Positions 34,311 to 46,652 of a stretch of 64,000 nt of DNA are shown in pieces. Source of the stretch: Eretmocerus hayati (lineage: Eukaryota; Arthropoda; Insecta; Hymenoptera; Aphelinidae); the NCBI GenBank assembly GCA_029851415.1, contig CM056741.1:163357685-163421684 (forward strand), given 5' to 3'. Each line of letters begins with the position of its first letter. The first letter of the stretch is position 1. The notes under the pieces are model-generated. The model saw nothing but the letters and a program-made list of their open reading frames with translations, did not search any database and had not been told where the DNA came from. The position numbers and the translations under genes are program-made.

Positions 34311-35376
34311 CTTTCATTTCGGAGCAGCAGAGCGGAACTGCTGCGCGATGCGGTTATTGCGAACATCGGGACGGCACTGAACAACCATGAACAACCACTG
34401 CCAGCCTGGAGGGTCTCTAACTGCCAGGACGCGAGTGAAAAGTGAACGCCGTCAAAAAGATGAGAGAGGGCGCAGATGAGGAACGCCGAGGTTTTCCGTC
34501 GAGGAAAGGGAAGCCCAAGCGCGAAAAATGGTCAGACTGACGACGGTTCGAACGGTTAGTTCAGGCAAGTGTCAGCATATATTAACATTATACAATATGG
34601 AAATCGAGTTGACATTGATGTAGGTCTATAGTTGACCTGAACATAGAGGTGGGAGGGTTGGAGACTCTAAACAACGAGGCGAGAGGCGTAAGAAGTTAGT
34701 AAGAAGAAGCTGCCACTGAAGGATTTCGAAATTTCTCGAGCAAAACCATTCAAAATTCGGCCTATGATGAGGCCTATGAGGTCTGCGCAAAGCCTGTATT
34801 AGAGAAACAAAACATGAAAGTTATAAACAATGCCAGAATAGTACATTTTTCGATAAACTGTGATTAAAAGTCGTTAAACTGTGCGCAAAGTGTACTTTTA
34901 CTCAAAGTGTATCGAAAAAGTCGTTTCAATCACTAAAAAAGCAGAGCACCGTAACTTCATCATGATATCGTTAAAACGCGTAAAGTGCGATGGGCTCCAT
35001 CGATTGAAGCTAGGGTCCCGATTTTTCATTGCCATACTACTTCTCTAAAGAATGTTTTTAACAACAATCTATATTGATCCATTAACAATATAAGTTGTGG
35101 CAATTTACTTTGAATGTTGTTTATAAACCAAATCTGAGGCCAAATCGTATTAGTTTACTCTTACGCCGTATTCATTCCGAAGATGAGATATTCCACGATA
35201 TTCGATGACCAAAATGAAATCACGAAAATGCAGGTTCGCGTGTTGATGAAGTTGCCGTCGAGAAAGAGACTTTTTGGAGACTTTGTAAGGAAATTTCTTT
35301 CCATCTTTCCAGAATGTAGAAAAATTGGATTTGGATATTAGTAAACCGATGTTTATTGATGATGCATCAAATAATA
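34311..35376. other. Intergenic, upstream of the protease
   Basis: Protease promoter side. It contains a fragment of the dispersed repeat seen at 30.3 and 39.5 kb (34850-34925). No gene supported. Confidence 0.4.
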
Positions 35377-37110
35377 TACCGTCGAATTGGGTAACTTTGG
35401 TACGTTTTCGGTGCTTTCCATTTTGTTCGACACGGCATTCCAACATACATTGTCAAAACCCACTTCTATTAGTGGTCAATCTAAAGCTTACAGTCTCAGC
35501 TTTTGATTGATGAGCTACAAAGTTCAATTTGATGTGTCTGAGCTGGAGCTATTAGCAGTTTTGTAAGTGTACCAATATTAGACCCCGATGGGGCAACTTT
35601 GGTACACTTACAAAATCTCTCAATCCTACCCACCACCATGCGAGTGAATCAATTTTAATCGTTCAGAAGTTTCATTTTAAGCTGTTTGAAACATTTCAAA
35701 ACCTCGTAGACCATCACTCCACTCAAGATGAGTTGAAAAGAAGCTGTCATACAAAGGTGTACTGAAGTTACCCTATTCTCATGCTTCGTACGTAGAGTGG
35801 GGTAACTTTGGTACGTTTTTTCATGATTTTTTTCCTGTTTTCCATTCATTAAAATTCCAAATGCTTCAAATACCCCAATGTAACGATGGTTTCTTCAGTA
35901 TGGTGATATATGTGATGAAAATGTAGCATTATACACCTGTAGTTCGTTCCGGAACACTTCTTGCCAGGTACACTAACATGGACCACTCGCGTATCGGTGC
36001 TAAATCAACTTTTTTGGAAAAAGCTTCAATGAACGAGTATATACAATCATCCTCGCGGATCTAAGGTGGTTGAACACAGTGTTTATTAGGGTGTCCGTTA
36101 TTTCCCAAGTTTCTCCGATCCTCCGTGCCACCCACCACAACCTGATCATTTGTTGAGATATTGCGATAAAAAAATTTTCGTGGACCTAGGTGATGTTTAA
36201 GTGCTGTCCCACCTGAAGCGTTTTTGTCTGAATTAAGGCCTCAAAACAAATTTTGATTCAGTATTCAGCATTTCTTGGGTATGGATGTGCTTCGTTATCC
36301 TTGATAACTTTTTCAATCGATAGCCAGTACGATTTTCTTTAAAATGACCACTTGCTGAAGTCAATTTGATGGTGGAGAACTAGAGTTATGGCTGTTTTTG
36401 GAACTTAGAAAATTCAAGGTATCAAATCCGTGAAACAGGGTTTTCCTCAAAGAATCCAAAAAATTCGAATTTTGAGTTGGTTTATTTTAAAGATGTGAAT
36501 ATGTGTTTTTGGTGTATTTTTGAACGTAGAAACAGAATCTGTGCTCAGTTTTATCTCTAATCGTCAGGATTTTTTACTAGGGTTAAAAAACCGAAAAAAC
36601 AAAAAAACGGTCGTTCTCAGTCACTTTCAAGTTCTTCAGGTGGATGATATGCGAACGAGTCGGCTATCTTTTGTTCTACTGTATCAAATTGAATGTTTCA
36701 GGTAGTCATTTTGAAGGAAATTGCACCCGCTATCGATTGAAAACACTGTTGAGGACGTAGAAGGGGTTGCATGCGCGGTAAATGCGAATCATTGACTCAA
36801 ATTTTTATTTAAAAGGGTACATTTCAAATAAGAAACCCTCTAGGTGGGACAGCACTCAAACTCCACCTAGGTCCCTGAAAATTTTTTTCTCGCAATATCT
36901 CACCAAATGATTAGGTTGTGGGGGGTGGCATGGGTGATCGGAGGAACTTGGGAAATAACGGACACCCTAGTGTTTATGTGTGTCCCAAGAGGGGAGAATA
37001 GGTTTCAGAGCGATAGAATCATTTACCTTGCCGAACGCAGCTCTAAAAGTCATTTTTCAGGGGTGACCCAAGTTGCACCCACTGTACCAAAGTTACCCAA
37101 TTTGACGGTA
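35377..37110. mobile_element. TIR element, copy 2 of the TACCGTCAAATT family, interrupted
   Basis: Left end TACCGTCGAATTGGGTAACT, right end inverse (AGTTACCCAATTTGACGGTA). TA is present at both outer edges (35377-35378 and 37109-37110). Collinear with copy 1 at 9527-10352. The interior is split by an 883-bp hAT-like insertion at 36087-36969; without it the copy is about 840 bp, like copy 1. Confidence 0.8.
36087..36969. mobile_element. hAT-like non-autonomous element nested in the TIR element
   Basis: Begins TAGGGTGTCCGTTATTTCCC and ends with the inverse. It is flanked on both sides by the 8-bp direct repeat GTGTTTAT (36079-36086 and 36970-36977), which fits the nTnnnnAn preference of hAT transposases. 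TIR pairing extends over 30 bp, with further inverted similarity inside (CCTAGGTGATGTTTAAGTGC against its complement near 36845-36875). No transposase frame remains. Confidence 0.88.
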
Positions 37111-38043
37111 TGAGTAGTTTCGTGGAAACTCTGGCAGAATGTGTGCCTGCTTGTACGAACCCTAAAAGCGCTTGACAAAGACACCTGAGAGGTCATTTTC
37201 GATGTATTTTTTGGTGCTTTTTTGGCGCAACCGTTGGTTTCTCGATCCAGGGCTACCCAAAAAAGTTATTATCATAAAACAGATCCAAATGTCAGTTCCG
37301 TGCTCTGTGGTTTTCCATTATTTTGACCTTTGTAAGAGTGGAGCGTCGCGGTGGAGCTCATTTGAGATTCGGGCGGGCAGATACATCAAATATAATGCTA
37401 TCAAGCACCAAAAGCCACTGCTACAAGAGCCCAAAGACTACTTTTTGTGTGTTTGCTGAGCACATACATTTTGTGGCGCAGATTTACTTGAAATTTTACT
37501 CCCTCAGTTTTCCTCGATAAAAGTGAATTTGCCTCACCCTACACTCTTCCGCACCAACTTACTCTCAGAGTGAATCGTCATCAGGCGCAACTTTTCCATG
37601 CCTGATGGAGAATTCCGAAAAAAAATTGATTTTCATACTTTGCGGAGCTCTTTCCGGCGAAAATCTGGTTTTCCTAATTTTTTTGGTCAGTTCCGTGCCC
37701 TACTAGTGCGACTCTTAAACGCGAGATTACGGAGGCCCTAGTCAGCTTTTTTCAAAGTATCTGATGGCCAAACGAAAACCCCAAAATTTCAAGACCGTAG
37801 CTCAAATAGTTTGGCTATGAGATCAATTTTAGGGCCAAATGTCAGGTTCCGTGCCCGCTAACATGTTATTCTTGTTATACTTATGGTACCCTTGAGTGAA
37901 AATTTTTTCATTCGTGCACGAATTAATTTATGTTTTATATGTTTCAAAAAGTCGAATAACCCATTCTTAGAACCCTCGGTAGTGAGATTTGGGGTTTGCA
38001 CATTTTCGACCCTCAAATATCCAAGTTTCCACGGAACTACTCA
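37111..38043. mobile_element. TA-flanked MITE abutting the previous element
   Basis: TGAGTAGTTTCGTGGAAAC at the left end returns inverted at the right end (GTTTCCACGGAACTACTCA, ending 38043). TA lies at both sides (37109-37110 and 38044-38045), and the left TA is also the right flank of the neighbouring element. The interior is related to 57480-58060. Confidence 0.78.
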
Positions 38044-38045
38044 TA

Positions 38046-39265
38046 TGAATTTTTCATAAAGACTTTCCGACTTTTTCTGTCTTCTATTTCAATTTTTTTG
38101 ATTCTTGACTCTATACTGTGAACCATATCTTTTGAAATTCTCAGAGTATTTTCCTCATAAAATTATGACCAATTTGAAAAAGACAGTGAGTATCTGAGGA
38201 TATTAAAGATGTTTTACATGACATTTTGAGAGATACTTTCAGATAGTCACAGCTCGGACACTATACAGAGATATTCAACTTGAAGAATGTAAAAGTATCA
38301 GATCAAAATATTTTACAAAGGTATTAAAATTTTTGAAAATAATATTAGTTTAGCTAACTGCAGTCTGAGCACTCACTTACATGGCCACAGAGTAGGAGAA
38401 AAGTCTCTTGAGAATTTTTATATTGACGTTTTTGGGGTCACAAAGATTGTCTTTATCTAAGTAGATGTGACAATTTTCCTTCAAGTGCTGAGGAATGAAA
38501 TTTTTCAGATATACATATATATACATATGATGATGGACCCTCAAAAATAACAAAAGAATTGAGCGCAATTTAGATATTGTTCAAGGGAAGAAATGTTTTG
38601 CTTGTAGAACAGTGCATTCTTAAAAAGTTCATATTTTTGCTAGAGACTCTTAGAATTTGGCCCGCTTGGTCGTAAGATGTCGCGATTAAATTCTAAATTT
38701 TGAAATTCTTAGAATTTCGGAATTTTTATCGAGAAAAACGAATGAAAAGGCTGTATATATAGACTTCGATGTTTGATGCTTAGCTCATGAAGTATTTTCG
38801 CTTCAGGAAAATTCGGGAATCGTGTTTAGAACAATCAAATATACAATCATCTTCCAACGTTCATGCGGCGAAGGAACGTTTAGAACTACTAATAAAAACA
38901 CAACTTTTGCGATCTCAAATAGACAATCTGTCAAAATTTTTCCATCTCCCGGTCTTCTTGATTTGATCATACAAGTACGCCGCTTTCTCCAGTCTCATTT
39001 TGCGAGCTATACGGTTGTGTGAAATTATTCTCTAAGATATAACTTCACGAAAGCAAATTATTCATGTATCGGAATGGGAGGGAGGTATCAGTTATGTTTT
39101 CGTCGGTTGAGATTAGGTATAGGCTACACCTTTCTGCCCTTATCAAAGGCAACGCTATGTTGAGATAATGAACGTTTTGTTGGAAAAAGGTCCAAGATTA
39201 TCAAACCTCGTGAGTTCAGATTGAATAAAAAGTTGGAGATGCAGTCAGAGTTTGGAACGAGGTTA
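38046..39265. other. Intergenic, nothing recognised
   Basis: AT-rich sequence with only short open frames. No gene supported. Confidence 0.4.
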
Positions 39266-39394
39266 AGAATTGGGAGCTAACATCCGTGTTATTTTAGATG
39301 GCAGAAAAAAGCAATATGGTCGAATCCTAAATCTCTCCCGTAAGAATAAGACGGACGAAAGATAAGAGCGCTTATCGAATGTTAGCTCCCAATA
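39266..39394. repeat. Short MITE (129 bp)
   Basis: ATTGGGAGCTAACATCCG at the left and CGAATGTTAGCTCCCAAT at the right form an 18-bp TIR with two mismatched positions. Confidence 0.65.
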
Positions 39395-39459
39395 GGGAAC
39401 TGGTCGAATATGGGGTACACATAATATGAGTTGAACAACTTCTGAACAGCTTTTTGATA

Positions 39460-39570
39460 CACTATTCGTAAAAGTGTACTTAGCGCACAGTTTGACGACT
39501 TTTACTCACAGTTAATAAAAAATTATAGTTCGATACATGGGAGTAAAATCCATTTTTCGCATCCTCGTGA
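39460..39570. repeat. Dispersed repeat fragment
   Basis: Shares collinear words with about 30315-30430 and 34850-34925 (GTGTACTTA, GCGCACAGTTTGACGACTTT, TACTCACAGTT). No ends defined. Confidence 0.45.
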
Positions 39571-41586
39571 AGAGTCCGGGTCTCGCCTGCGGCCCCGGAC
39601 AGAAACCCATCATTCGGGTGCAAAAAAAGTTTTCACACCCTATCGTATCCAAATGTACTATCTCGATATGGAGTTGAGCCAATATAGAAGCCTATTCCGA
39701 GCATGATCGCCCACACTCTAATGTTGCTTTTCAATTTTCTCCGTTTAAATACGATGATAGGAGTTATCAAAACTTCATTTTCGATACTAATCTCGGGGTG
39801 CCAACCTTTACAGATTGCAAGCGATTTCAGGCCCAAATCTACCCTCAGAATAAGCTAGTTAGGGGGAAGAACTCGGAAAAAATCTATCATTCGTTGTGAT
39901 CAGTGAGTCGTTGTGATCAATGCGGGAAAGTAACTTTTCCGTACAAGTATACTGACGGAGGCTCAAAAAAAGTATGTAATGTGAGACTGATTGCAACCCA
40001 GACATCACTCATAAACTAAAAGTTTGAGGAATGCAATAATTTTGAAAAGAGCCTCGGCCAAAGTGCGCATTTGCTTTATTTTCCCGGCTGTCAACGAGGT
40101 TCGCGAGGTGGTGTCAACGTGCTCGCACTATGCAGGGTTGTCTCTGCGCAATATATTTGCTCCCCCCCCCCCCCTCTTTCTCGACATACGAGGTCCTTTA
40201 CTTGTTTATTGCGCACCTATTGCGCATGTGTTGACGCTTCGAGAACGTTTTGTTTGGACAGTGGGGAAAAAAGAAAAAAGTGCAAATGCGACCCCAAAAG
40301 CTGTCGATTATGCTCCAAGACTGAATAAAATGGTTTCTCCTCTCCAGCACGATTAATTTCTTTTGAAATCGTCGCTACAAATCGGAAAGAAACCGGGGCG
40401 TTCCAATTGAACAAATATAAATTTGCCTCTTTTGCAGTTTTTCGATATTTGGGTGTCTCAAAAAGAACTTTTCGCAGCTCATTCAAGAGATTCCTTTATT
40501 TCTTCGCCTCCAACCGTTCGAAAGCGAGCAGCAAGCCCATGAACTCGGTGCGAAAAGTATTATTATTTTCTATCTCACGGCGCCTGAGAAAAATTTAGAA
40601 GATGTAATAAATACCAAACTTTAAGATCCCTCACTCTCGAGCTCACTCTTGAAACAATCACAACCTTAGTGCAAGCTATACAAATGAGCATACAGATGTT
40701 GAAATTTGAAATGCAGTTAACCCGACACAGGTCACGTGCCTACAACTCGTACAGCGTTTGAACTTGAATTCATCAGAAAGATGAGCTTTGATTTCCAATC
40801 ACCAAGGTGATTTTTCGAGCAATAGATGAGAAGACTATCTCTTTACTAGACAAAAAGCCCAAAATCAGCTCATCAGGCTTGTTGATTGTAAATTGAAAGG
40901 ATTGGACCGAGATCGGACAGGACTGACAAAAAAAAATCTCATGCCACGACTTTACTCGTCAAAATCATGATCTGTCAACTATTTTTACACTTGATCAAGA
41001 TCACATACCTCGTCCCCTGTAATACAGAAGCTCCATTATGATCATCACTACCTGCTAGGTACATACAAGAAACTTCGAGAGAAATTTGAACGTGTTGAAA
41101 ACAAAAGAACTCGGAAGCTGAATCATGGGAGGAATGCTTTTCATTTGTTGCTCCTTGGTAGGCTACAAACTCATAACGCTTATCAGCGCTTATGAAGATT
41201 GGATGAGTGACTAACAGTGGCTAGTGCGAATAAGTTATTCGACGACTCTCGTCAGGGTCGAATTGAAAACTTTAACTTCGAATAGCCTTTTGTCATTTGT
41301 TGATCCAGGGCCCAAGCACGCGGCTACCAAACGCTGGAAAAATTCATTCGTGGTCATCAATCACATCTGCGTAACGCAATCATCAGATCGAAGACTTTGT
41401 TTTAAAGTACAAATTACAGGCTGTATTGGTTCGACTATTACTATTGGCACCATCAAAGAATAAGGTACGCAATCGATGAGCTCCTTGATGATGTTTTTTG
41501 TGATGGTGATCATTTTGTACGGTCCCGTGTGTGGTGCATTTCTTTGGTTGTTGACAGTAGCATTGCGGAGTTTGTAAACGAAAAAA
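39571..41586. other. Intergenic, 5' side of the TPR gene
   Basis: A GC-richer island at about 40050-40330, with a C run at 40164-40175, could be a promoter or 5' exon of the TPR gene. No supported gene otherwise. Confidence 0.35.
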
Positions 41587-43330
41587 ATGGATACGAACAA
41601 AAAATCCTTGGAGAGTCCATTTAGATGGAATATAGACAAAAAGTTAGCTTGTTCTTATGATGAAGCTGAGGAGCCATCAACACCATTCGATGAACAACCA
41701 GTGTTATGTCTCATGAAATCGATTTTAATCACTTATTGCCGAGCAATGCAAGAAAATTTTGATGGAGCCTTAGATAACTTGAACAAAACAAATGCAATCT
41801 GGAATCAGTTTGATCACAGGTAACTAACATAACATGCAAGCGACTTTTCCTACACATGTAACTTCATCGATAAGTGGATCGCACTGATTTTTTTCTAGTC
41901 AACAATGCAGTGATGGGGTGTCATTGAAAATTCTTCAACATGTTGTAAAAGCAACCGAATTTGATCTTTACTCACTAATAAAAAAAGATACAAATGCTCA
42001 AATAGTCATCAACGATATTGTTGATTCAAAAACTTTTACCAGTGATGTAGAGCTCAGCAGCTTGGAAGGTGTCAAAAGTTTGATATTCTCATCTTTTCAT
42101 TTCTCTGGACATGAATTTGCTATAAAATATGCAGACAGAGCAATCTCTAATTATGCAAAATGTGCTCTTTGGTACTATGTGCTTGGAAAGAATTTGCGTC
42201 ATAGAAGACGGAATCAAAATGGAAAACTTGAGCCATCCAAAGAGGAGATGGATGCATTCTTGAAGTGCTCTCAGTTATCAGATGAACCATTCTATTCCAT
42301 TCAAGTTGCTCAAATGTATAGAGAGAACAAAATGTATGATATCAGCCAAAAAATCTATGAAAGTATCTATGAAAAAAAACCATCAGGGATTACAATCAAT
42401 TTGAGAATTGCAAGAGCATTCATACAGGCCAAAGAATTTGTACAGGCGGAAAAATGTCTTGATAATGTAGAGAAACAAAGTCCTAACAACTCCATGTTTC
42501 TCCACTACAAAGGGCTTTATTATGAAAAGCAGAAAAACTGGAGGGTGAGTAATGAATTCATGAGCCAGTTTTAATTGCTTCATCATGATAGCCTCGAAGT
42601 TATACTGCTTATAATTTTTCCCAGGAGGCAGCCAAATTCTTCAAAAAAGCATCAGAATGTGGAAATTTCAAACCAGACATTCAATATGCCCAGGCAATGA
42701 AAAGAGTGAATAAGAACTTTGATGTTCTCAAGCATCTGCTATCAATACAATCCAAGTATGAGAACAGTCTAGTTATTTCTCAACAGTTATTGTTGCACAT
42801 TGGTTTGCAACTTTATTTCAAGAAGGATATCAAGAATGCTCTCATCAACTTATTGCAAGCTATACAATTGGATCAGAACAGCGAGCAATTGGAGGTAATT
42901 GTGAATTTGCATTTTATTCAAGATTAATGTGTAACCCAGACCTGTGTACTGTGTAATCAGACTATATAGAGCAATTTTATAAAACTATTTAGATAACTAA
43001 ACGGTTTCTAAGTCTATCTAGACTGATAGTGCATTGTTTTATAAGCCTGCTAGCATACAGTTAGCATAGTCATTGGTTTTATTACAAATTCTTTGGTTTT
43101 GTTCACAGGGATTTTGGGACACTTTTGCATCTCCTAAATGGATAAAATACAACATATTTGATCTGATATCTGATACCCTCTTACCACTATTTCATGAGCA
43201 ACATCATAACAGAATACCTTCTTATATGCAAGCTACAATCAGATCCCTCAAGAATTTGTGTGCTATGCACAAGGAGAAGAACAATAATGAGATAACAAAA
43301 TCTCTCAAAGCAATGTCTATTTCTTCGTAG
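41587..43330 (+). CDS. Tetratricopeptide-repeat protein (four exons)
   Basis: Exons 41587-41819, 41899-42544, 42625-42894 and 43109-43330, all GT-AG and in phase, encode 456 residues ending at TAG 43328-43330. Helical TPR-like signatures are visible, such as AIKYADRAISNYAKCALWYY, YDISQKIYESIYEKKPSG, AEKCLDNVEKQSPNNSMFLH and ALINLLQAIQLDQNSEQLE. A basic LGKNLRHRRRNQ segment lies in the middle. There is no signal peptide or membrane helix. The layout recalls IFIT-type TPR proteins of animals, but I cannot assign an orthologue, so the function (scaffold or RNA binding) is open. A candidate ATTAAA poly(A) signal lies near 43532. Confidence 0.85.
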
Positions 43331-44101
43331 ATGAACATCTAAGCTTATTAATTCAAAACATTACGCTATTTTGATTGTCATGATAATGTAATAGTGAATC
43401 CTAGATTCAAATCTAAGTTTCCCATTTCATTTTCTTGTTTTGTGAATTCTATGAAAAAGATTTTATGAGTCGTGTATTATTAATATGCTGTAGACATGGC
43501 ATATAAGATATGCACTATATAAACTGTGAGGTTATTAAAAATGAAACTTGAAAAGCATGTACTGGTTGTCAATTTATTATTGGGCGGTGAAATGGTTTGA
43601 ACTTACCATATTTGAATGATATCATGAAACTTTCCAAGTTGATGAGAAATGCATATCAGGTTGGATTACTCAGCTCTAGAGTACTCAGAGATCACATGAT
43701 TATGGATTTTAACAAATGAATTGATGCATCATTCATAAATTTGTGTTACGAACTGTCATAAGCTTGTTAGCACATCCATGAGCAATGCATGAGCACATCG
43801 CGAGCTCCTGACCGGCAAAGTCGCAAGTCGCAAGCTCGCAAGTTCACTTCGAATCCGCGACAAACGGTCCGCGAGCGCGCTTGAAAAAACGTGCCGTCGT
43901 CTGCCTCATCCCTTCCCTATCCATATCTTGACAAAGCCGCCGCGCTTCGCACTGCTAATGCACCTGCAAGTATAGTTTTAGAACGAAAAAGCAATTTGGC
44001 ATAGCCAAATTATAATCGGCTGTGTAATCCTAATACAGCCGCAAAAACAGAATCGTCGACATTAAGAATTAGTGTAGTAGAACGAATTTCTAATCAACGA
44101 C
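43331..44101. other. Spacer with promoter of the acetyltransferase gene
   Basis: 770 bp. A CpG-rich block at 43800-43960 interrupts the AT-rich background and is the likely promoter of the downstream gene. No coding region recognised. Confidence 0.5.
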
Positions 44102-45410
44102 ATGACTCGGTAAGTAATGCCTCTTTTTCGTTTGAGGTTATAAAGTGACTATTTTAAACAGAATTTCACCCGGGGCTTTACTTCAATTCTGATTTTCTCA
44201 GCTGACAGTGTACTCCCTCGGTTCTTAGATTATTTTTTAAGTCATGACAAGTGTAATCAACCACCTACCTCGGGGATTAAAATAAGAACTTCCAGGAACT
44301 TTTGAGGGTAGATCTTCCTTTTTTTGTGCGCTTGTGATATCCATAGAATCATTCTCAAATTATGCACAACTCGGATCTCATTGATTTTGAATCATTTCGA
44401 TAGTGGTTTTCTCTACTAATCCATAACTGCTATTTTGGAAGTTGTCAGATGTGCATGAATCTGAGCTTGACAATAAGCCCTGGATTTGGTCAATCCATTT
44501 GTGACGACACAATCCCAGTGTAGGTTGCTTGTGGGTTTCCATTGTTACTGATTAAATTTGAATGAAGTAGAATTGAGCTTCCTTGATATATTGAGTGAAA
44601 ATTTGTGTAATTTTTCTTTCAGAACAAAAATTGAGTTGGGCGACGTCACTCCACATAACATTAAACAATTGAAACTCCTCAACCAAGTTGTGTTCCCTGT
44701 ATCTTACAATGAAAAATTCTACAAAGATGTCTTGGAAGCAGGAGAGTTAGCAAAATTAGCCTATTACAATGATATAGTGGTATAGTCTTGTTACTTTTAC
44801 TATTTTCATAGCACGCAATGAGCAAAACATCACTAGACTCTCATATTTTCATAGGTGGGAGCAGTGTGCTGCAGAGTTGACACATCAGAAAATTCTAGGA
44901 GATTATACATAATGACATTGGGTTGTCTGTACCCTTATCGTCGACTTGGCATTGGGACAGTCATGTTCCAGCATGTCATAAACTACATTGAAAAAGATGG
45001 CAACTTTGACTCGATTTTCCTGTAAGTACACTATTACTACTTGATGAACTTTCCCTACATGGGATTTGAGAAAAAATAGATTGACCACACCATTTGGCAC
45101 TATCAATTTGAAACAAAATCATTTTGGATGTATCTGAAAAATGGATGACCAATATTTCCCAGTCAGAAAATTGTTTATGTAGAAATACTATAAGTTAGGA
45201 ATGACTGGCTCTGTCAATTTCAAAAATAATTACGATCAATTTATCAACAGGCATGTACAAATTAGTAATGAGGGTGCCATCAACTTTTACAAAAAGTTTG
45301 GCTTCGAAATCGTCGAGACCAAAAAACATTACTATAAGAGAATCGAACCCGCAGACGCCTATGTCTTGCAAAAAACACTACGACCCCAACAACAGTCATC
45401 TGCTCAGTAA
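44102..45410 (+). CDS. NAA50: N-alpha-acetyltransferase 50 (NatE catalytic subunit)
   Basis: GNAT-fold enzyme that acetylates N-terminal Met-hydrophobic starts and supports sister-chromatid cohesion (san in Drosophila). Exons 44102-44109 (8 coding bases), 44623-44779, 44855-45021 and 45251-45410 splice in phase to 163 residues. Recognised by IELGDVTPHNIKQLK, FPVSYNEKFYKDVLE, GAVCCRVD, LYIMTLGCL, the acetyl-CoA loop YRRLGIG (residues 83-89), HVQISNE and FYKKFGFE, all nearly identical to animal NAA50. The first exon supplies only Met-Thr and part of Arg. Convergent with the lipase gene downstream. Confidence 0.97.
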
Positions 45411-46652
45411 TTACAGTTAAAAACCAGAATCCATGTGACGTGTCGATAACCTGCCTCGTTCCCTACATTCTGCCAGTTATTGTACAAATTAAAGTATGAA
45501 ATATTATTATTAACAAACGTTTTGAGGTTGCATGTAAATATATTTCTCTTATAACATTACAATATGCGTTTTCCGTTAAATTTTTTTTATCAAAAATCAG
45601 TACATTCCGTAATTTAGAACAAAATTGTTAGATAAAACATCAAAGACTAGTGTGCTTATATATCCACATCATTGGTTCATTCACAATATGGTGAAGCTCT
45701 TGCCTCGATTTTCATTACCAAACAGTCTATGAGTAAAAATGAGAATCTCTCTCCAGTTAAAATGTTATAATAAAATCGGCCAATACAGACACAAGTAAAT
45801 TTCTTAAAGAAAATATTTATGAATTACCCGGTGTTGTACACTCCACATAGAATGAAATCCGAGTGGTTGAACTTATACATTTGGTTATTTGAAGGTAGAT
45901 CTATGGCTTTTAGAGTCAATCGACGGGGTCTGAATCCAATATTTGAATAAGTTTTGAAAGGAATGTATAACAAATTGATCTCCTACGATTATTACTCGAG
46001 AAAATTAAACGCAAGTCTTGATTGAAAACAATCTAATAACATAACAATATCAGATCAGATCAGCTGGTGTGAGATTTTCAACTTGATCAGCACGAGCAAA
46101 ATATATAACATACAATAGAATAGGAACTAAAAGATGCAGCAAGAGCTAGTATCTTGATCTTGATGTAAAAACAATTTGAGTCATATGTTTTAAATTGAGG
46201 ATTTGAAAGGAACATCGAGAAAAAACGCAAATTCTTTACAGTTCAATCGTTACACTCATGGAAAGGAACTGATTATATTCAGCTAGGCTCGTATGTTAGA
46301 AGGAGCTCGAGTTCAGGGAGTGAGCTTTTTTTCTTGGTGTCACTTACAACACCGATAAACGAATACACTAGGAGTGAGCAAGGAAGACAAAGTATTCAGT
46401 GCAAAACTTTCAGTTGAACCGTATTTGGGTATTATTATAAAATTAGCGTGGGCTCTGGAGGGATCGCCAAATTTTCAGCGATATTTCTTTTCAAAACTAG
46501 AACAATGAACAAAATTTGCTTCTCGATGACCTAATCGACATTCTCGATGTTCATTCAACATTCCAGCGCACGTATCTTTCGATGCACCTCGTTAAATTTT
46601 AAAAACACGATTTATAGTACACTTATAATACACAATTTTATAGAATTTCCGG
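45411..46652. other. Convergent 3' intergenic region
   Basis: 1.2 kb between the stops of the acetyltransferase and the lipase. It should hold both 3' UTRs. No gene or clear repeat was identified. Confidence 0.5.

Noticed and set aside
34114..34445. Overlapping open frames on both strands at the protease first exon
   Set aside because: Explained by the CLIP-protease exon 34118-34310; the others are shadows.
40164..40175. C homopolymer as a regulatory feature
   Set aside because: A simple run with no associated conserved motif.
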